Source: Azonexus sp.
Lineage (GTDB): Bacteria > Pseudomonadota > Gammaproteobacteria > Burkholderiales > Rhodocyclaceae
Reading direction: 5' to 3'
NCBI RefSeq assembly: GCF_023150235.1
Contig: NZ_JAKLLH010000008.1
Span: 56,210 to 120,209 of the forward strand
DNA length: 64,000 nt
Shown here: piece after piece, positions 19,468 through 27,289 of the stretch
Layout of the letters: every line of letters begins with the position of its first letter
How positions within the stretch are numbered: the first letter of the stretch is position 1
Position numbers and translations under genes: made by a program
Notes under the pieces: generated by a model
Seen by the model: only the letters and a program-made list of their open reading frames with translations
Told to the model about the DNA's origin: nothing
Databases searched by the model: none

Positions 19468-20241
19468 ATGCGTGCGCAAAACCTCCCCGTTGCCGCCGGC
19501 TGGAACTGGATACTGGCCGGGATTGCTCTCTACCGGCGCAGCCCGACCGCCCTGGCCATGCTGGTCGTTCTCTACTGGTTCATCGTTCTTTTCCTCAATG
19601 TTCTGCCGCTGCTCGGTCCGCTGCTGGCGTCGATGGCGATTCCGGCGCTCTCGGTCGGACTGATGCAGGCGGCCCGGCATGCCGAGCGAGGCTTGGCAAT
19701 TGCTCCGGCCGTACTCTTCTCGGCACTGCGCGAAAGCGGCCGCAGCCTGTTCGCGCTGGGGGCGCTTTACCTGTGCGCCACCCTGGGGGCGCTCGCCGTC
19801 TCGGCCCTGGTCGACGGCGGCAGCCTGTTCCAGTTCATGCTGGCCGATACCAAGGCTGAGCGGGCTGCCTTCGAGGATGCCGATTTCACTCTCTCGGCCG
19901 CGCTGGTCATGCTCCTGCTGGTACCGGTGGTGATGGCCTGGTGGTTCGCGCCGGTACTGGTCGCCTGGCACCGCCTGTCGCTGGGCAAGGCCCTTTTCTT
20001 CAGCCTGATTGCCTGCGCCATGAACTGGCGCCCTTTTCTTGCCTACGGCCTGGGGCTGATCGTCGTCGCCGGCATCGCGCCGGCACTGGTGCTCGGTCTT
20101 TTGCTGGCGGTGATTCCGGCAGCTGGCACTTTCCTGGTCGGGCTGGCGGTGCTGCCCCTGGCCCTGGTCGTCGCCCCGGCGGTTTTCGCCAGCTTCTATG
20201 CCTGTTATCGCGACATCTTCGGTATTTCCGAAATTGTCTGA
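19468..20241 (+). CDS. BPSS1780-family membrane protein (second of tandem pair)
   Basis: The product has 257 residues with about six hydrophobic segments, opening AAGWNWILAGIALYRRSPTA and closing FASFYACYRDIFGISEIV. The shared layout and shared SYRDIF/CYRDIF terminus mark it as a diverged duplicate of the preceding gene. The longer loop around residues 115-135 (DGGSLFQFMLADTKAERA) is specific to this copy. Its 3' end overlaps the likely nadD start by a few bases, so thrB, both membrane proteins and nadD may be one transcript. Function unknown. Confidence 0.78.
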   Translation: MRAQNLPVAAGWNWILAGIALYRRSPTALAMLVVLYWFIVLFLNVLPLLGPLLASMAIPALSVGLMQAARHAERGLAIAPAVLFSALRESGRSLFALGALYLCATLGALAVSALVDGGSLFQFMLADTKAERAAFEDADFTLSAALVMLLLVPVVMAWWFAPVLVAWHRLSLGKALFFSLIACAMNWRPFLAYGLGLIVVAGIAPALVLGLLLAVIPAAGTFLVGLAVLPLALVVAPAVFASFYACYRDIFGISEIV

Positions 20242-20908
20242 CCCGCTCCTTCATCCCCCGGCGCCGCTCGGCCTGTTCGGCGGCACCTTCGACCCCGTGC
20301 ACCTCGGCCACCTGCGGCTTGCCGAAGAGGCCGCAATGCACCTGGGTTTGGCCGGGGTGCGCTGGATACCAGCCGGCCAGCCGCCGCATCGCGGACGCCC
20401 GCAGGTCACCGCCGCCCAGCGGTTGGCGATGGTGTTACGGTCGACCGCTGAAAATCCGCTTTTTTCCGTTGATCCCGTCGAAGTCGAGGCCAGCGCGCCC
20501 AGCTTCACCGTGCATACGCTGGAACGTTTGCGCGCCGAACTGGGCGAGCAGCGCTCGCTGGTCCTGCTCGTCGGCGCCGATGCCTTTGCCGGTCTTGCCG
20601 CCTGGCATCGCTGGCGGGATCTGTTCGCGCTGGCGCATCTTGCCGTCGCCCATCGTCCCGGCTTTCCGATTGCCGGCAGCAGCCTGCCTGCGGAACTGGC
20701 GGAAGAATTCCAGCATCGCCGCAGCGACGACCCCGCCGTGTTGCGCCAGGCGCCAGCCGGCCGGATTACCAGTTTCGCCATGACCCAGCTGGCGATTTCG
20801 GCGACCCAGGTACGCAAACTGCTTGCCAACGGTCTTTCGGTGCGCTATCTGCTGTCGGACAGCGTGATCGAGTATATTCATTGTCATCAACTTTACAGAA
20901 ATCAGTAA
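20234..20908 (+). CDS. nadD: Nicotinate-mononucleotide adenylyltransferase
   Basis: The product has about 224 residues and makes deamido-NAD from nicotinate mononucleotide and ATP. LGLFGGTFDPVHLGHLRLAE contains the nucleotidyltransferase GxFDPxHxGH motif. The C-terminal AISATQVRKLLANG holds the ISxTxxR motif. The start is ambiguous: TTG 20234 is given, while ATG 20198 would add 12 residues overlapping the upstream gene. The stop is joined to rsfS as TAATG. Inside the gene at 20435-20466 is a copy of the dispersed palindrome, read as LRSTAENPLFSVDP; I see no length change relative to what I expect for the family. Confidence 0.93.
   Translation: MSDPLLHPPAPLGLFGGTFDPVHLGHLRLAEEAAMHLGLAGVRWIPAGQPPHRGRPQVTAAQRLAMVLRSTAENPLFSVDPVEVEASAPSFTVHTLERLRAELGEQRSLVLLVGADAFAGLAAWHRWRDLFALAHLAVAHRPGFPIAGSSLPAELAEEFQHRRSDDPAVLRQAPAGRITSFAMTQLAISATQVRKLLANGLSVRYLLSDSVIEYIHCHQLYRNQ
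20435..20466 (+). repeat. Dispersed palindromic element inside nadD
   Basis: TTACGGTCGACCGCTGAAAA with a following CCGC and T run resembles the asymmetric form of the family (ACGGTCRACCG, A-rich, GC step, T run). The exact core is at 20438-20447. It is read in a different frame from the polA copy (RST rather than VDR). Confidence 0.6.
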
Positions 20909-21273
20909 TGGATCTTCGCTCCCTGCAAAAAATCGTCGTTTCCGCTCTTGAAGACATCAAGGGCAAGGATATCGAAGTCATCAACACCGCGCCGCTGACC
21001 TCGATGTTCGACCGCCTGGTGATCGCCACCGGTGACTCCAATCGCCAGGTCCGCGCCTTGGCACGCAACGTTCAGGACAAAGTGCGCGAAGCCGGCGGCG
21101 AACTGCTGTCGATCGAAGGCGAGGACGGCGGCGAATGGGTGCTGGTCGACCTCGGCGACGTGGTTGTGCACGTGATGCAGCCGAGTGTTCGCCAGTACTA
21201 CAACCTCGAAGAGCTGTGGCAGGTGACCCCGGGTCAGCAGCGCAGCGCTCTCGCGGCGAAGCGCGGCGAATGA
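20908..21273 (+). CDS. rsfS: Ribosomal silencing factor RsfS
   Basis: The product has 121 residues. This is the Iojap-type factor that binds ribosomal protein uL14 on the 50S subunit and blocks subunit joining in starvation. The family core is visible as [20 protein letters not shown], then [19 protein letters not shown] and [22 protein letters not shown] 20908 overlaps the nadD stop by one base (TAATG), and the stop overlaps rlmH by 4 bp. An earlier in-frame start would lie within nadD and lacks family support. The order nadD-rsfS-rlmH is the common proteobacterial one. Confidence 0.95.
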   Translation: MDLRSLQKIVVSALEDIKGKDIEVINTAPLTSMFDRLVIATGDSNRQVRALARNVQDKVREAGGELLSIEGEDGGEWVLVDLGDVVVHVMQPSVRQYYNLEELWQVTPGQQRSALAAKRGE

Positions 21274-21740
21274 AGCTGCAGATCGTCGCCGTCGGGCATC
21301 GCCAGCCCGACTGGGTGGCGGCCGGATGTGCCGAATACCTCAAGCGGATGCCGCGCGAATTGCCGGCCAGCGTGGTCGAGATCAAGCCCGAACCGCGTGG
21401 CTCGAAAACCCGTGAGCAATTGCTGGCCGCCGAGAAGGCGCGGATCCGCGATGTCCTGCCGGCGAGTTGCCGGCTGATCGTGCTCGACGAGAAAGGCGAC
21501 GACCTGACCACGCTGCAACTGGCGCGCCGGCTTGAAACCTGGATGCAGGACGGACGCGATTGCGTGCTGCTGATCGGCGGTGCCGACGGCATCGACGAGG
21601 AGTTGAAGCGTCAGGCCAGCGACAAGCTGCGCCTGTCCAGCCTGACCCTGCCGCACGGCATGGCCCGGCTGCTGTTGTGCGAGCAGTTGTACCGGGCGGT
21701 CAGCGTGCTCAAGAATCACCCCTATCATCGCGAAGGCTGA
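21270..21740 (+). CDS. rlmH: 23S rRNA pseudouridine-1915 N3-methyltransferase
   Basis: The 156-residue SPOUT-fold methyltransferase modifies pseudouridine 1915 in helix 69 of 23S rRNA, using SAM, on assembled ribosomes. [15 protein letters not shown] opens the protein. The C-terminal knot region shows [20 protein letters not shown] and [19 protein letters not shown], ending HPYHREG, all typical. ATG 21270 overlaps the rsfS stop (ATGA). It lies 3 bp before maf. Length matches the usual 155-160 residues. Confidence 0.96.
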   Translation: MKLQIVAVGHRQPDWVAAGCAEYLKRMPRELPASVVEIKPEPRGSKTREQLLAAEKARIRDVLPASCRLIVLDEKGDDLTTLQLARRLETWMQDGRDCVLLIGGADGIDEELKRQASDKLRLSSLTLPHGMARLLLCEQLYRAVSVLKNHPYHREG

Positions 21741-21743
21741 GCC

Positions 21744-22376
21744 ATGCGCATTTATCTCGCCTCCCGCAGCCCACGCCGTCGGGAATTGTTGACCCAGATC
21801 GGGATCGAATTCGATACCCTGCTCTTCCGTGCCGGCCAGCGGACCGACGACGAGGTCGACGAAACGCCGCAACCCGGCGAAAGCGCCATTTCTTACGTCG
21901 AACGTATTGCCCGGGCCAAGGCCGAGCACGGCGCCCGCTTGATGGGTACCCGCCGCCTGTTGCCGCGTCCCATCCTCTCCGCCGATACCACGCTCGAGGT
22001 CGATGGCCGCATCGTCGGCAAACCACGCGATACCGGGGATGCCATCGCGATTCTGACGTCCCTGTCGGGGCGGACACACCGGGTGCTGACCGGGGTCGCG
22101 GTGTATGACCGAGGGCAGACCGAGTATGTGCTATCGACCAGCGAAGTGCGTTTCCGCCCCCTAGACGCCGAAGAAATCCGTGCCTATGTCGCCACCGGCG
22201 AACCGATGGACAAGGCCGGCGCCTATGGTATCCAGGGGCGGGCCGGCTTATTCGTCGAGTACATCGCCGGAAGTTATACCGGAATCATGGGCTTGCCGGT
22301 GTGCGAAACCGGGGAACTGCTCAAGCGTCTTGGCTGGCAGGTACTACCCTCGCCATCGCGCCCGGGAGGGCAATAG
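21744..22376 (+). CDS. maf: Maf-family nucleoside triphosphate pyrophosphatase
   Basis: The product has 210 residues. Maf proteins hydrolyse dTTP/UTP or modified nucleotides to monophosphates as house cleaning. Seen: the N-terminal ASRSPRRRELLTQIGI loop, LSADTTLEVDGRIVGKPRD with the catalytic aspartate, and DKAGAYGIQGRAGLFVEYI. The SRSPRR and KPRD forms fit the YhdE (dTTP/UTP) branch better than the YceF branch, a tentative inference. It is the last gene of the nadD run. In related genomes rng usually follows maf on the same strand; here it does not, and a diguanylate cyclase faces maf 54 bp away. Confidence 0.94.
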   Translation: MRIYLASRSPRRRELLTQIGIEFDTLLFRAGQRTDDEVDETPQPGESAISYVERIARAKAEHGARLMGTRRLLPRPILSADTTLEVDGRIVGKPRDTGDAIAILTSLSGRTHRVLTGVAVYDRGQTEYVLSTSEVRFRPLDAEEIRAYVATGEPMDKAGAYGIQGRAGLFVEYIAGSYTGIMGLPVCETGELLKRLGWQVLPSPSRPGGQ

Positions 22377-22430
22377 CGGCCGGCAGACAGCCCGCTCTCG
22401 CCGCAGCCGACCGGAATGCCGGTGTCGGTC

Positions 22431-23531
22431 TCAGAAAAGCTCGATATCCGACGCCTTGGCCTGAGCGCTGCCTATCAGTCCGGCAGCGCGTAGATCCTCG
22501 TAGCGCGAGACTTGGTTACGGCCATTCTGCTTGGCATGGTAGAGCGCCGAATCGGCGCGGGCGACCAGTTCGGTCGGCGTGTCGAGCGGGTCGACCAGGG
22601 TGTAACCGATGCTGATCGTCACTTGGCCGACCAGAGGAAAGGCGTGTTCGGCAACCCGCTCGCGGAAGCGCTCCAGAACGCGGGCGGCGTCTTCGTCGGA
22701 CCCGGTGCGGATCACCGCGACGAACTCCTCGCCGCCGAAGCGGAACAACTGGTCGTGCAGGCGGAAGGAGTCCCGCATCAACTGCGCCAGCAGGATCAAC
22801 ACTTCGTCACCGATGATGTGACCAAAGCCGTCGTTGATCCGCTTGAAATGATCGATATCCATCACCGCCAGCCAGATCATTCCCGGTTCCGGCGGCAGGT
22901 GGCGCTGCTCGGCGCCCTGATGGTTCGGCTGTTCGGGCTCGGCTTCGGCCTCATGGACGCTGGCCAGTACCCGGTCGAGGTTTTCGTCGAAGGTCTTGCG
23001 GTTGAGCATCCCGGTCAGGGTGTCGGTTTCGGCGTAACGCACCAGGTTCAGGTGGTCTTGCAGAATACCCATGAACTGGTCGAGTTCCTCCAGTTCATCC
23101 GCCGCAAAGGGAGTGGCCCGCTGCAACTCGATCAGTGCGTAGGGGGTTTCCTTGTGTAGCAGCGGGTAGACCAGCAGTTGCCAGTGCGGGGTTTCTTCCA
23201 GATGCCGATGTCCCTCCTGCAGCGGTATTTGCAGGTGAGGCAACCCCTCCAGTTCCTGGCGCGCATGCACGTTCAGCTGGTAGGGATCGATGATGCTGAT
23301 TTCCTGCTCGCCGTCGCGCCGCGCCAGCGTGGCGTTGAGCGCCAGCCAGTGCTGGTTGCCGTGCAGGAAGTAGAGATAAATGGCCCCGTCCTCGATACCG
23401 TACAACCCGTCCAGGGTGTCGAGGATGTAGCGATTGATCCGGTCGCGATCCTTTTCCCCGGCGACCTGTCGCAGCTTTTGCAGCAGCGGCATCAGGCGTG
23501 AGGAAATCGTGCCAGTGAGGGGAGGAATCAT
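22431..23531 (-). CDS. Diguanylate cyclase (GGDEF) with N-terminal sensory region
   Basis: The product has 366 residues. The C-terminal GGDEF domain (about 190-350) contains YAETDTLTGMLNRKTFDENL, MDIDHFKRINDGFGH and the active-site variant RFGGEEF, so c-di-GMP synthesis is likely. I do not see an RxxD inhibitory site five residues before GGEEF (the sequence there is FRLHDQLFRFGG). The N-terminal 180 residues look like a GAF-type soluble sensor without membrane segments. ATG 23531 is chosen; an in-frame TTG at 23546 would add five residues. An inserted charged stretch around residue 205 (EAEAEPEQPNHQGAEQR) interrupts the GGDEF domain. Confidence 0.88.
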   Translation of the reverse strand: MIPPLTGTISSRLMPLLQKLRQVAGEKDRDRINRYILDTLDGLYGIEDGAIYLYFLHGNQHWLALNATLARRDGEQEISIIDPYQLNVHARQELEGLPHLQIPLQEGHRHLEETPHWQLLVYPLLHKETPYALIELQRATPFAADELEELDQFMGILQDHLNLVRYAETDTLTGMLNRKTFDENLDRVLASVHEAEAEPEQPNHQGAEQRHLPPEPGMIWLAVMDIDHFKRINDGFGHIIGDEVLILLAQLMRDSFRLHDQLFRFGGEEFVAVIRTGSDEDAARVLERFRERVAEHAFPLVGQVTISIGYTLVDPLDTPTELVARADSALYHAKQNGRNQVSRYEDLRAAGLIGSAQAKASDIELF

Positions 23532-23627
23532 CGCGGGAGGGAGCAAAATGGAAAACGGAGGCGGGATGATAGCCGGGCAAGGCAGTCCATGCCAGTTCCC
23601 CAGGCTGGCAAAATTCCCCGCAAGCGT

Positions 23628-24056
23628 TCAGTGCTTGTCCTTGCGCCCGAATTTGTCGGCCAGTTCCTGCAATTTCTGCTGCTTGCGCTCTTCGGCACGG
23701 GCCGCGGCCTCCTGTGCCTTACGTGCTTCGGCGTGTTTCTTGAAGCGTTCGCGCAGCAATTCGCTGGCATGGCGGCGGTTTTCGTCGGTTACCGCGTCGG
23801 CTTCGCTGGCATCGAGGTTGAGGCGAACGCTGGCCTTTTCCATCGCCTTCAGGTAGCGGGTCGATTGCGTATGCTGGCGCATGGCCAGGCGCAGGGCCTT
23901 TTTGCTCAGATCGGGCATCTGCGCCAGAACCTGGCGATCGATACCGATGGCCAGGGGGCTGAAGTCGGCAAAAACCGGGAAGCGTGCCTGCAGGTCCTTG
24001 AGGACGGCACGGGCATCGACGGTCTGGGCGGGAGCGGTATTTTGTTCGGTAGTCAT
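23628..24056 (-). CDS. proQ: ProQ/FinO-domain RNA-binding protein
   Basis: The product has 142 residues. The ProQ/FinO core spans about 15-95: VLKDLQARFPVFADFSPLAI and LRLAMRQHTQSTRYLKAM are characteristic of this RNA chaperone fold, which binds structured RNAs and 3' ends. A highly charged lysine/glutamate tail (RKAQEAAARAEERKQQKLQE) follows, probably helical. It lacks the C-terminal Tudor-like domain of E. coli ProQ, as in the short betaproteobacterial forms. It stands alone, 96 bp downstream of the start of the diguanylate cyclase on the same strand. Confidence 0.85.
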   Translation of the reverse strand: MTTEQNTAPAQTVDARAVLKDLQARFPVFADFSPLAIGIDRQVLAQMPDLSKKALRLAMRQHTQSTRYLKAMEKASVRLNLDASEADAVTDENRRHASELLRERFKKHAEARKAQEAAARAEERKQQKLQELADKFGRKDKH

Positions 24057-24430
24057 GGTGCGTTTGGCTGTTCCGCGGAACGGAAAGGCGAACTATACGG
24101 GAATTTCGGCTACCGCCGCCAGTCGCAGGGAAGAGTTCTTGCGAGCGATTCGGGCCTGGCTTGAACTCTCCGCCACTTTCGGCGCGGGAATTTCACAACC
24201 GGTGCTCATTTTTCCGAACAGCGTGTCGCCGCTTGTAAATCAGCGTGCAAAACTGACCGTCCAATCACTTGCATTCTGGCGAAGAAGGCGATCCCAAAAG
24301 CGGTGCCGACGATTCCCCAATGGCGTTCAGCTGGAATGGTCGGCCTTGCTCATCAGTTTCTCCAGATTCATCTTGAAAGCGCGCCTCATTCGGCGCTATA
24401 TTTGTAGCTGATACGTCAAAGGAAATAATC
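24057..24430. other. 374-bp intergenic region between proQ and the Phd/YefM-RelE pair
   Basis: No convincing gene is seen. Base composition is lower in GC than the flanking core genes, and this is where the accessory island appears to begin. It holds the toxin-antitoxin promoter (24373-24402) and presumably the proQ promoter on the other strand, though I cannot identify the latter. Confidence 0.6.
24373..24402 (+). promoter_or_regulatory. Sigma-70 promoter for the Phd/YefM-RelE operon
   Basis: TTGAAA (24373-24378) and TATATT (24397-24402) are separated by 18 bp. The -10 box ends 28 bp before the antitoxin ATG. Confidence 0.6.
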
Positions 24431-24682
24431 ATGGAAGCGATCTATGCCGACTACACCATCAGCATGTCCGAGTTCAAAAAGAACCCGGCCCAGGTGCTGC
24501 GTACTGCCGGTGAAAAGCCTGTGGCAGTACTGAATCACAATCGTCCGGCCTTCTACATGGTCACCCCAAAACTCTTCGAGGCTTTGCTGGAAGAGGCCGC
24601 TGACCGCGACTTGGTGGAACTGGTGCGTAGCCGCATGGCTTATGAAGATCAAGCCATCGAGGTCGACGTTGACAAAATCTGA
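24431..24682 (+). CDS. Type II antitoxin, Phd/YefM-like (StbD-like)
   Basis: The product has 83 residues. The N-terminal half (ADYTISMSEFKKNPAQVLR, then EKPVAVLNHNRPAFYMVTPK) is the Phd/YefM DNA-binding fold. The C-terminal part is acidic (VELVRSRMAYEDQAIEVDV) and would wrap the toxin. It neutralises the adjacent RelE-type toxin and represses its own promoter, as known for the family. It has an AAAGGA ribosome site before ATG 24431 and overlaps the toxin start by 14 bp, giving the usual antitoxin-first coupling. Base composition is nearer 52% GC, lower than the core genes. Confidence 0.88.
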   Translation: MEAIYADYTISMSEFKKNPAQVLRTAGEKPVAVLNHNRPAFYMVTPKLFEALLEEAADRDLVELVRSRMAYEDQAIEVDVDKI

Positions 24683-25001
24683 CGCCAAGAAGACCATCGC
24701 CCGCTATCACTTGAAATTTGTGCCGCAGGCACTGGTCGAATGGGAAACCTTGGACGGCAGCGTCAAGGAACCCTTGAGAAAAGCCCTCAAAAAGCGCCTT
24801 GAGCAACCGCATGTACCGGGCTCACTATTGCATGGCGACTTGCAGCACTGCTACAAGATCAAGCTGCGCAAACAAGGCTGGCGCCTGATCTACCGGGTCA
24901 AGGATGAAGTATTGATCGTCATGGTGATGGCAGTTGCCAAACGAGAGGACGGTGTCGCCTATCGGCTTGCTGTCGAACGACAGGCATCGGATCAACACTA
25001 A
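24669..25001 (+). CDS. Type II toxin, RelE/ParE superfamily (StbE-like mRNA interferase)
   Basis: The product has 110 residues from TTG 24669, which has GAGG six bases upstream; an in-frame ATG at 24642 would lie deeper in the antitoxin gene without a better ribosome site. The RelE fold is recognisable from LKFVPQALVEWETLDGSV and the C-terminal strand run CYKIKLRKQGWRLIYRV, then VLIVMVMAVAKREDGVAY. RelE proteins cut mRNA in the ribosomal A site; ParE relatives poison gyrase. The basic pattern and the Phd/YefM partner favour ribosome-dependent RNase activity. It ends 4 bp before the convergent phage tail gene. Confidence 0.87.
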   Translation: MTKSDAKKTIARYHLKFVPQALVEWETLDGSVKEPLRKALKKRLEQPHVPGSLLHGDLQHCYKIKLRKQGWRLIYRVKDEVLIVMVMAVAKREDGVAYRLAVERQASDQH

Positions 25002-25005
25002 ACGC

Positions 25006-25437
25006 TCACGCCCCAATCGCCGCCCGAATCGCATCCATCTGATCGGTCCCGCCGACCTTGCGAACCAGATTCACGGCATCGATCTCGACGAGTTCCTGCC
25101 CGTCGATGCTCAACTTGTAATAGCGCGTGGCCACCATCACGGTGAGCGTGCTCTTGTCGCCAGGTTTCCAGTTACTGGACTCCAGTTCCTTCCAGCCGCC
25201 CCGCAGCAGGCCAAACAGCTTGAAGACCTCCGGGTCGTAATCGGAAATGGTCAGCTGCGCTTCCAACTTCTCCATCCCCAGTTCAATCTCGACCGGGATA
25301 TCCATGCCGCCGGCCCGATGCTCTTCCGTCTTCAGGGTGAGTTTCGGCAATTGAATCTCATCGACCCGGCCGGCGTAGCCCCGGCCATTGACGAAGAAAT
25401 TCATGTTCTTCAAAACACGCGGTAATTCAATGGCCAT
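25006..25437 (-). CDS. P2-like phage major tail tube protein (relic)
   Basis: The product has 143 residues. MAIELPRVLKNMNFFVNGRG and LPKLTLKTEEHRAGGMDIPV match the P2 gpFII tail tube family, as does the end MDAIRAAIGA. It is somewhat short compared with P2 FII (about 170). The frame is intact and its start is coupled (TAATG) to the stop of the truncated tail sheath gene just upstream, as in P2 where FI precedes FII. The rest of the phage is absent, so this is prophage or tailocin debris with no evident function on its own. Confidence 0.85.
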   Translation of the reverse strand: MAIELPRVLKNMNFFVNGRGYAGRVDEIQLPKLTLKTEEHRAGGMDIPVEIELGMEKLEAQLTISDYDPEVFKLFGLLRGGWKELESSNWKPGDKSTLTVMVATRYYKLSIDGQELVEIDAVNLVRKVGGTDQMDAIRAAIGA

Positions 25438-25661
25438 TACAGAATCTCCTCAAGGTAGTCGTCGACCAGGTGCGAGCGGAAGACGATGTGCTCAGCTGGA
25501 TACGGTGGCGTGAAGTCAAAGTTGAAATACACCCGGCCATCGGCAATCGCCTGCGGGGTGTTGAGCTCGGGATCGGCCCAGCAGCGGCCACCGAGAATCG
25601 CCGCCCGGGCTTTAAGCTGAGTAAGCGTAGGGCGACTACCGTCTTGCTGACGGTGCCGCAA
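25437..25661 (-). pseudogene. P2-like phage tail sheath protein, C-terminal fragment only
   Basis: About 70 C-terminal residues survive: LTQLKARAAILGGRCWADPE, LNTPQAIADGRVYFNFDFTP and the terminal HLVDDYLEEIL. This is the conserved end of contractile-tail sheath proteins (P2 gpFI), normally near 390 residues. The rest is missing, replaced by sequence leading to the hipA stub at 25731. Its stop is still fused to the tail tube start. It marks a deletion breakpoint near 25650-25730. Confidence 0.75.
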
Positions 25662-25730
25662 TCAGGCGGCGACGGCGAATGGCGTGTCGGCCGTGTTGAT
25701 CTGATCCGCCACCGCCCAAGGTGACCGTGC

Positions 25731-25811
25731 TCATCCAGGCACCGGTTCGTATTGAAAAAGTATGCCGATGTGGGTGCTGCCCAGTTGGATATTGAGGGCT
25801 TTAACGAGCAC
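25731..25811 (-). pseudogene. Truncated hipA-like toxin start (26 codons)
   Basis: A frame opening with GTG 25811 overlaps the stop of the HTH gene by 11 bp and reads LVKALNIQLGSTHIGILFQY before ending at TGA after EPVPG. The order, overlap and the 'VKAL-x-L-x-G-x-x-x-G-x-L' start resemble the N-terminal domain of HipA kinases. Full HipA has over 400 residues, so only a stub remains, joined to phage tail sequence. The identification rests on a short match and should be treated as tentative. Confidence 0.45.
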
Positions 25812-26106
25812 CAGCGTCTCCCTTCAGTTTATCCAGTGCCGCCTGCACGCTGGTCTTTACTTGCGAAACAGAGGCTGTTGGTGACTGCACGGCACCTGCC
25901 ACTTCTCGTGGCACGATGACCAGCTCCATGCCGAGGCGGTCGACCAGGGACAGTAGTGTGGATACTTTGTAGTCTTCACTTCCAGACAGCACATTACGCA
26001 GCGTGCGCGCGGTGAAACCCGCTTCGTCGCAAAGTGCCATCTTGCCTTTACGAAGGTTTTTTACACGCGCAGCAAGGAGAGCTGAGACTTCTGGAATCGA
26101 TTTCAT
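25801..26106 (-). CDS. HTH XRE-type regulator, HipB-like antitoxin (orphan)
   Basis: The product has 101 residues. Residues about 10-70 form a helix-turn-helix: EVSALLAARVKNLRKGKMAL, CDEAGFTARTLRNVLSGSED and TLLSLVDRLGMELVIVPREV, the last being the 'tL..vl.aLGLeL' ending of HipB-type antitoxins. A flexible tail follows. HipB represses its own operon and neutralises the HipA kinase, but here only a 26-codon hipA-like stub follows. A near-perfect inverted repeat directly upstream (26117-26145) is a likely operator. GC content is lower than in the neighbouring core genes. Confidence 0.75.
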   Translation of the reverse strand: MKSIPEVSALLAARVKNLRKGKMALCDEAGFTARTLRNVLSGSEDYKVSTLLSLVDRLGMELVIVPREVAGAVQSPTASVSQVKTSVQAALDKLKGDAGAR

Positions 26107-26116
26107 ATGGATATTG

Positions 26117-26145
26117 TAGTATCAATTTAGTTGTTATTGATACTA
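26117..26145. promoter_or_regulatory. Inverted repeat operator upstream of hipB-like gene
   Basis: TAGTATCAAT (26117-26126) and ATTGATACTA (26136-26145) are exact 10-base arms separated by 9 bp. They lie 11 bp upstream of the hipB-like start. This is a plausible autoregulatory operator, comparable in form to TATCC-N8-GGATA boxes of HipB. Confidence 0.6.
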
Positions 26146-26323
26146 TAGTGCTATTTCGCTTATGCGTGGTCGGGCAGGTGCTACTGGTCAATAGCGTAAC
26201 GAGCACTGGACTTTTGCTGTTTGGAAACTCACGACCCCGTGATACCACGACGCCGCTTCCTCATGCTACCCACGGATCAGCAGTCATGACAGATCTCCGG
26301 CAGTAGTGAGGGTGACGGCATTA

Positions 26324-26665
26324 TCAGGCGAGTTTGAGGAGTGCCTTGATTTTGGCTCTAATCTCGGCCATCTCGACCGGTGTGGCTTGTCCTTTACGCT
26401 CCGCCTGCCGGGTTTTCCAATCCAGGCTTTTGACCTGATCGGCCAGCGCAGCACCGCTGGCACCACTGCCAGAGAGCAGGACTTCAAAGGGATAACCCTT
26501 GACCTGATGGGTGATGGGCACGCAGACCAATAGCCCCGACCGCTGGTTATAGGCTTGCGGACTCAAGACCACTGCCGGTCGCCGGCCAGCTTGCTCATGA
26601 CCGCTTTGCGGCGTGAAATTCAACCAGGCGATATCCCCTTCAGCGGGCACATAGGCGCCAACCAT
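26324..26665 (-). CDS. mazF: MazF/PemK-family endoribonuclease toxin
   Basis: The product has 113 residues. The PemK/MazF barrel is clear from VPAEGDIAWLNFTPQSGHEQ, AGRRPAVVLSPQAYNQRSGL and LLVCVPITHQVKGYPFEVLL, with the conserved arginine in the AGRRP loop and the threonine in CVPITHQ. SLDWKTRQAERKG is also typical. MazF cleaves single-stranded RNA at short motifs independent of ribosomes. ATG 26665 overlaps the antitoxin stop (ATGA). It lies downstream of mazE as usual. Cleavage sequence not predictable. Confidence 0.92.
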   Translation of the reverse strand: MVGAYVPAEGDIAWLNFTPQSGHEQAGRRPAVVLSPQAYNQRSGLLVCVPITHQVKGYPFEVLLSGSGASGAALADQVKSLDWKTRQAERKGQATPVEMAEIRAKIKALLKLA

Positions 26666-26919
26666 CAGAGCAACTCCTGACCTTGCGGCGCCCCAAAATC
26701 CTGTTCGGCGTGCCGATTCTCTGCCGTGATGCCCGCCAGCAAATTCTCCAGGACATAAGCCGGCGCCACCGGTTCAATGATGACGCGCCCATTCTCTGCA
26801 CGCACCTCGACCGCCTGATCAATCGCGAGATGCGCCGCTTCCATGATCGCTGCCGGCAAACGCACGGCCGGGCTGTTGCCCCATTTTTTTACAAGTTGAA
26901 GTGCCACGAGCGTCTCCAT
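26665..26919 (-). CDS. mazE: MazE-family antitoxin
   Basis: The product has 84 residues from ATG 26919. The N-terminal AbrB/SpoVT-type swapped-hairpin domain reads LQLVKKWGNSPAVRLPAAIM and QAVEVRAENGRVIIEPVAP. The C-terminal part is acidic and glutamine-rich (ENRHAEQDFGAPQGQELL), expected to block MazF. An upstream in-frame start at 26958 would add 13 residues unlike the family. It is translationally coupled to mazF through overlapping stop and start codons, and would autoregulate the pair. Confidence 0.9.
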   Translation of the reverse strand: METLVALQLVKKWGNSPAVRLPAAIMEAAHLAIDQAVEVRAENGRVIIEPVAPAYVLENLLAGITAENRHAEQDFGAPQGQELL

Positions 26920-27029
26920 TGAAGCAAAAGTTGAACAGGCCCAGTGTAGGCGGCTCACAGCAAAGTATCAACGAACGTATCTATTTACTGAATGAACTAC
27001 GGTGGAACAACAATTCCTTGAGCCTGCGG

Positions 27030-27078
27030 TTTTTTGCCAAAAACCGCGGTCGACCGTGAACTTTGAGCAAAAACCGGG
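27030..27078 (-). repeat. Dispersed palindromic element in island
   Basis: The minus strand reads TTCACGGTCGACCGCGG followed by T- and A-rich runs (TTTTTGGCAAAAAACC). The exact core is at 27047-27056. It is free-standing, about 110 bp beyond the mazE start and not next to a gene end. Confidence 0.7.
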
Positions 27079-27289
27079 AAACCCCAAGATAGAAAAGGCG
27101 AGCCTCGGGCGTTTTCAGGGGTAGCGCCATGATGTGCGACCAACTCAATTCGAACGGCCGCAAACAGATTGAGCACAGGGTCATCAAAAATATCAATTAA
27201 CCGAAAAACAAGCGACGATAAGTGTCGCGAGAATTCGTAAAATTTCAATCATCACTCAAACGACCAACCATCACAACAAGGAGAAATCC

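Noticed and set aside
22395-22430. Hairpin between maf and the diguanylate cyclase gene as a terminator
   Set aside because: The CCGAC...GTCGG pairing is bulged and has no T run on either strand.
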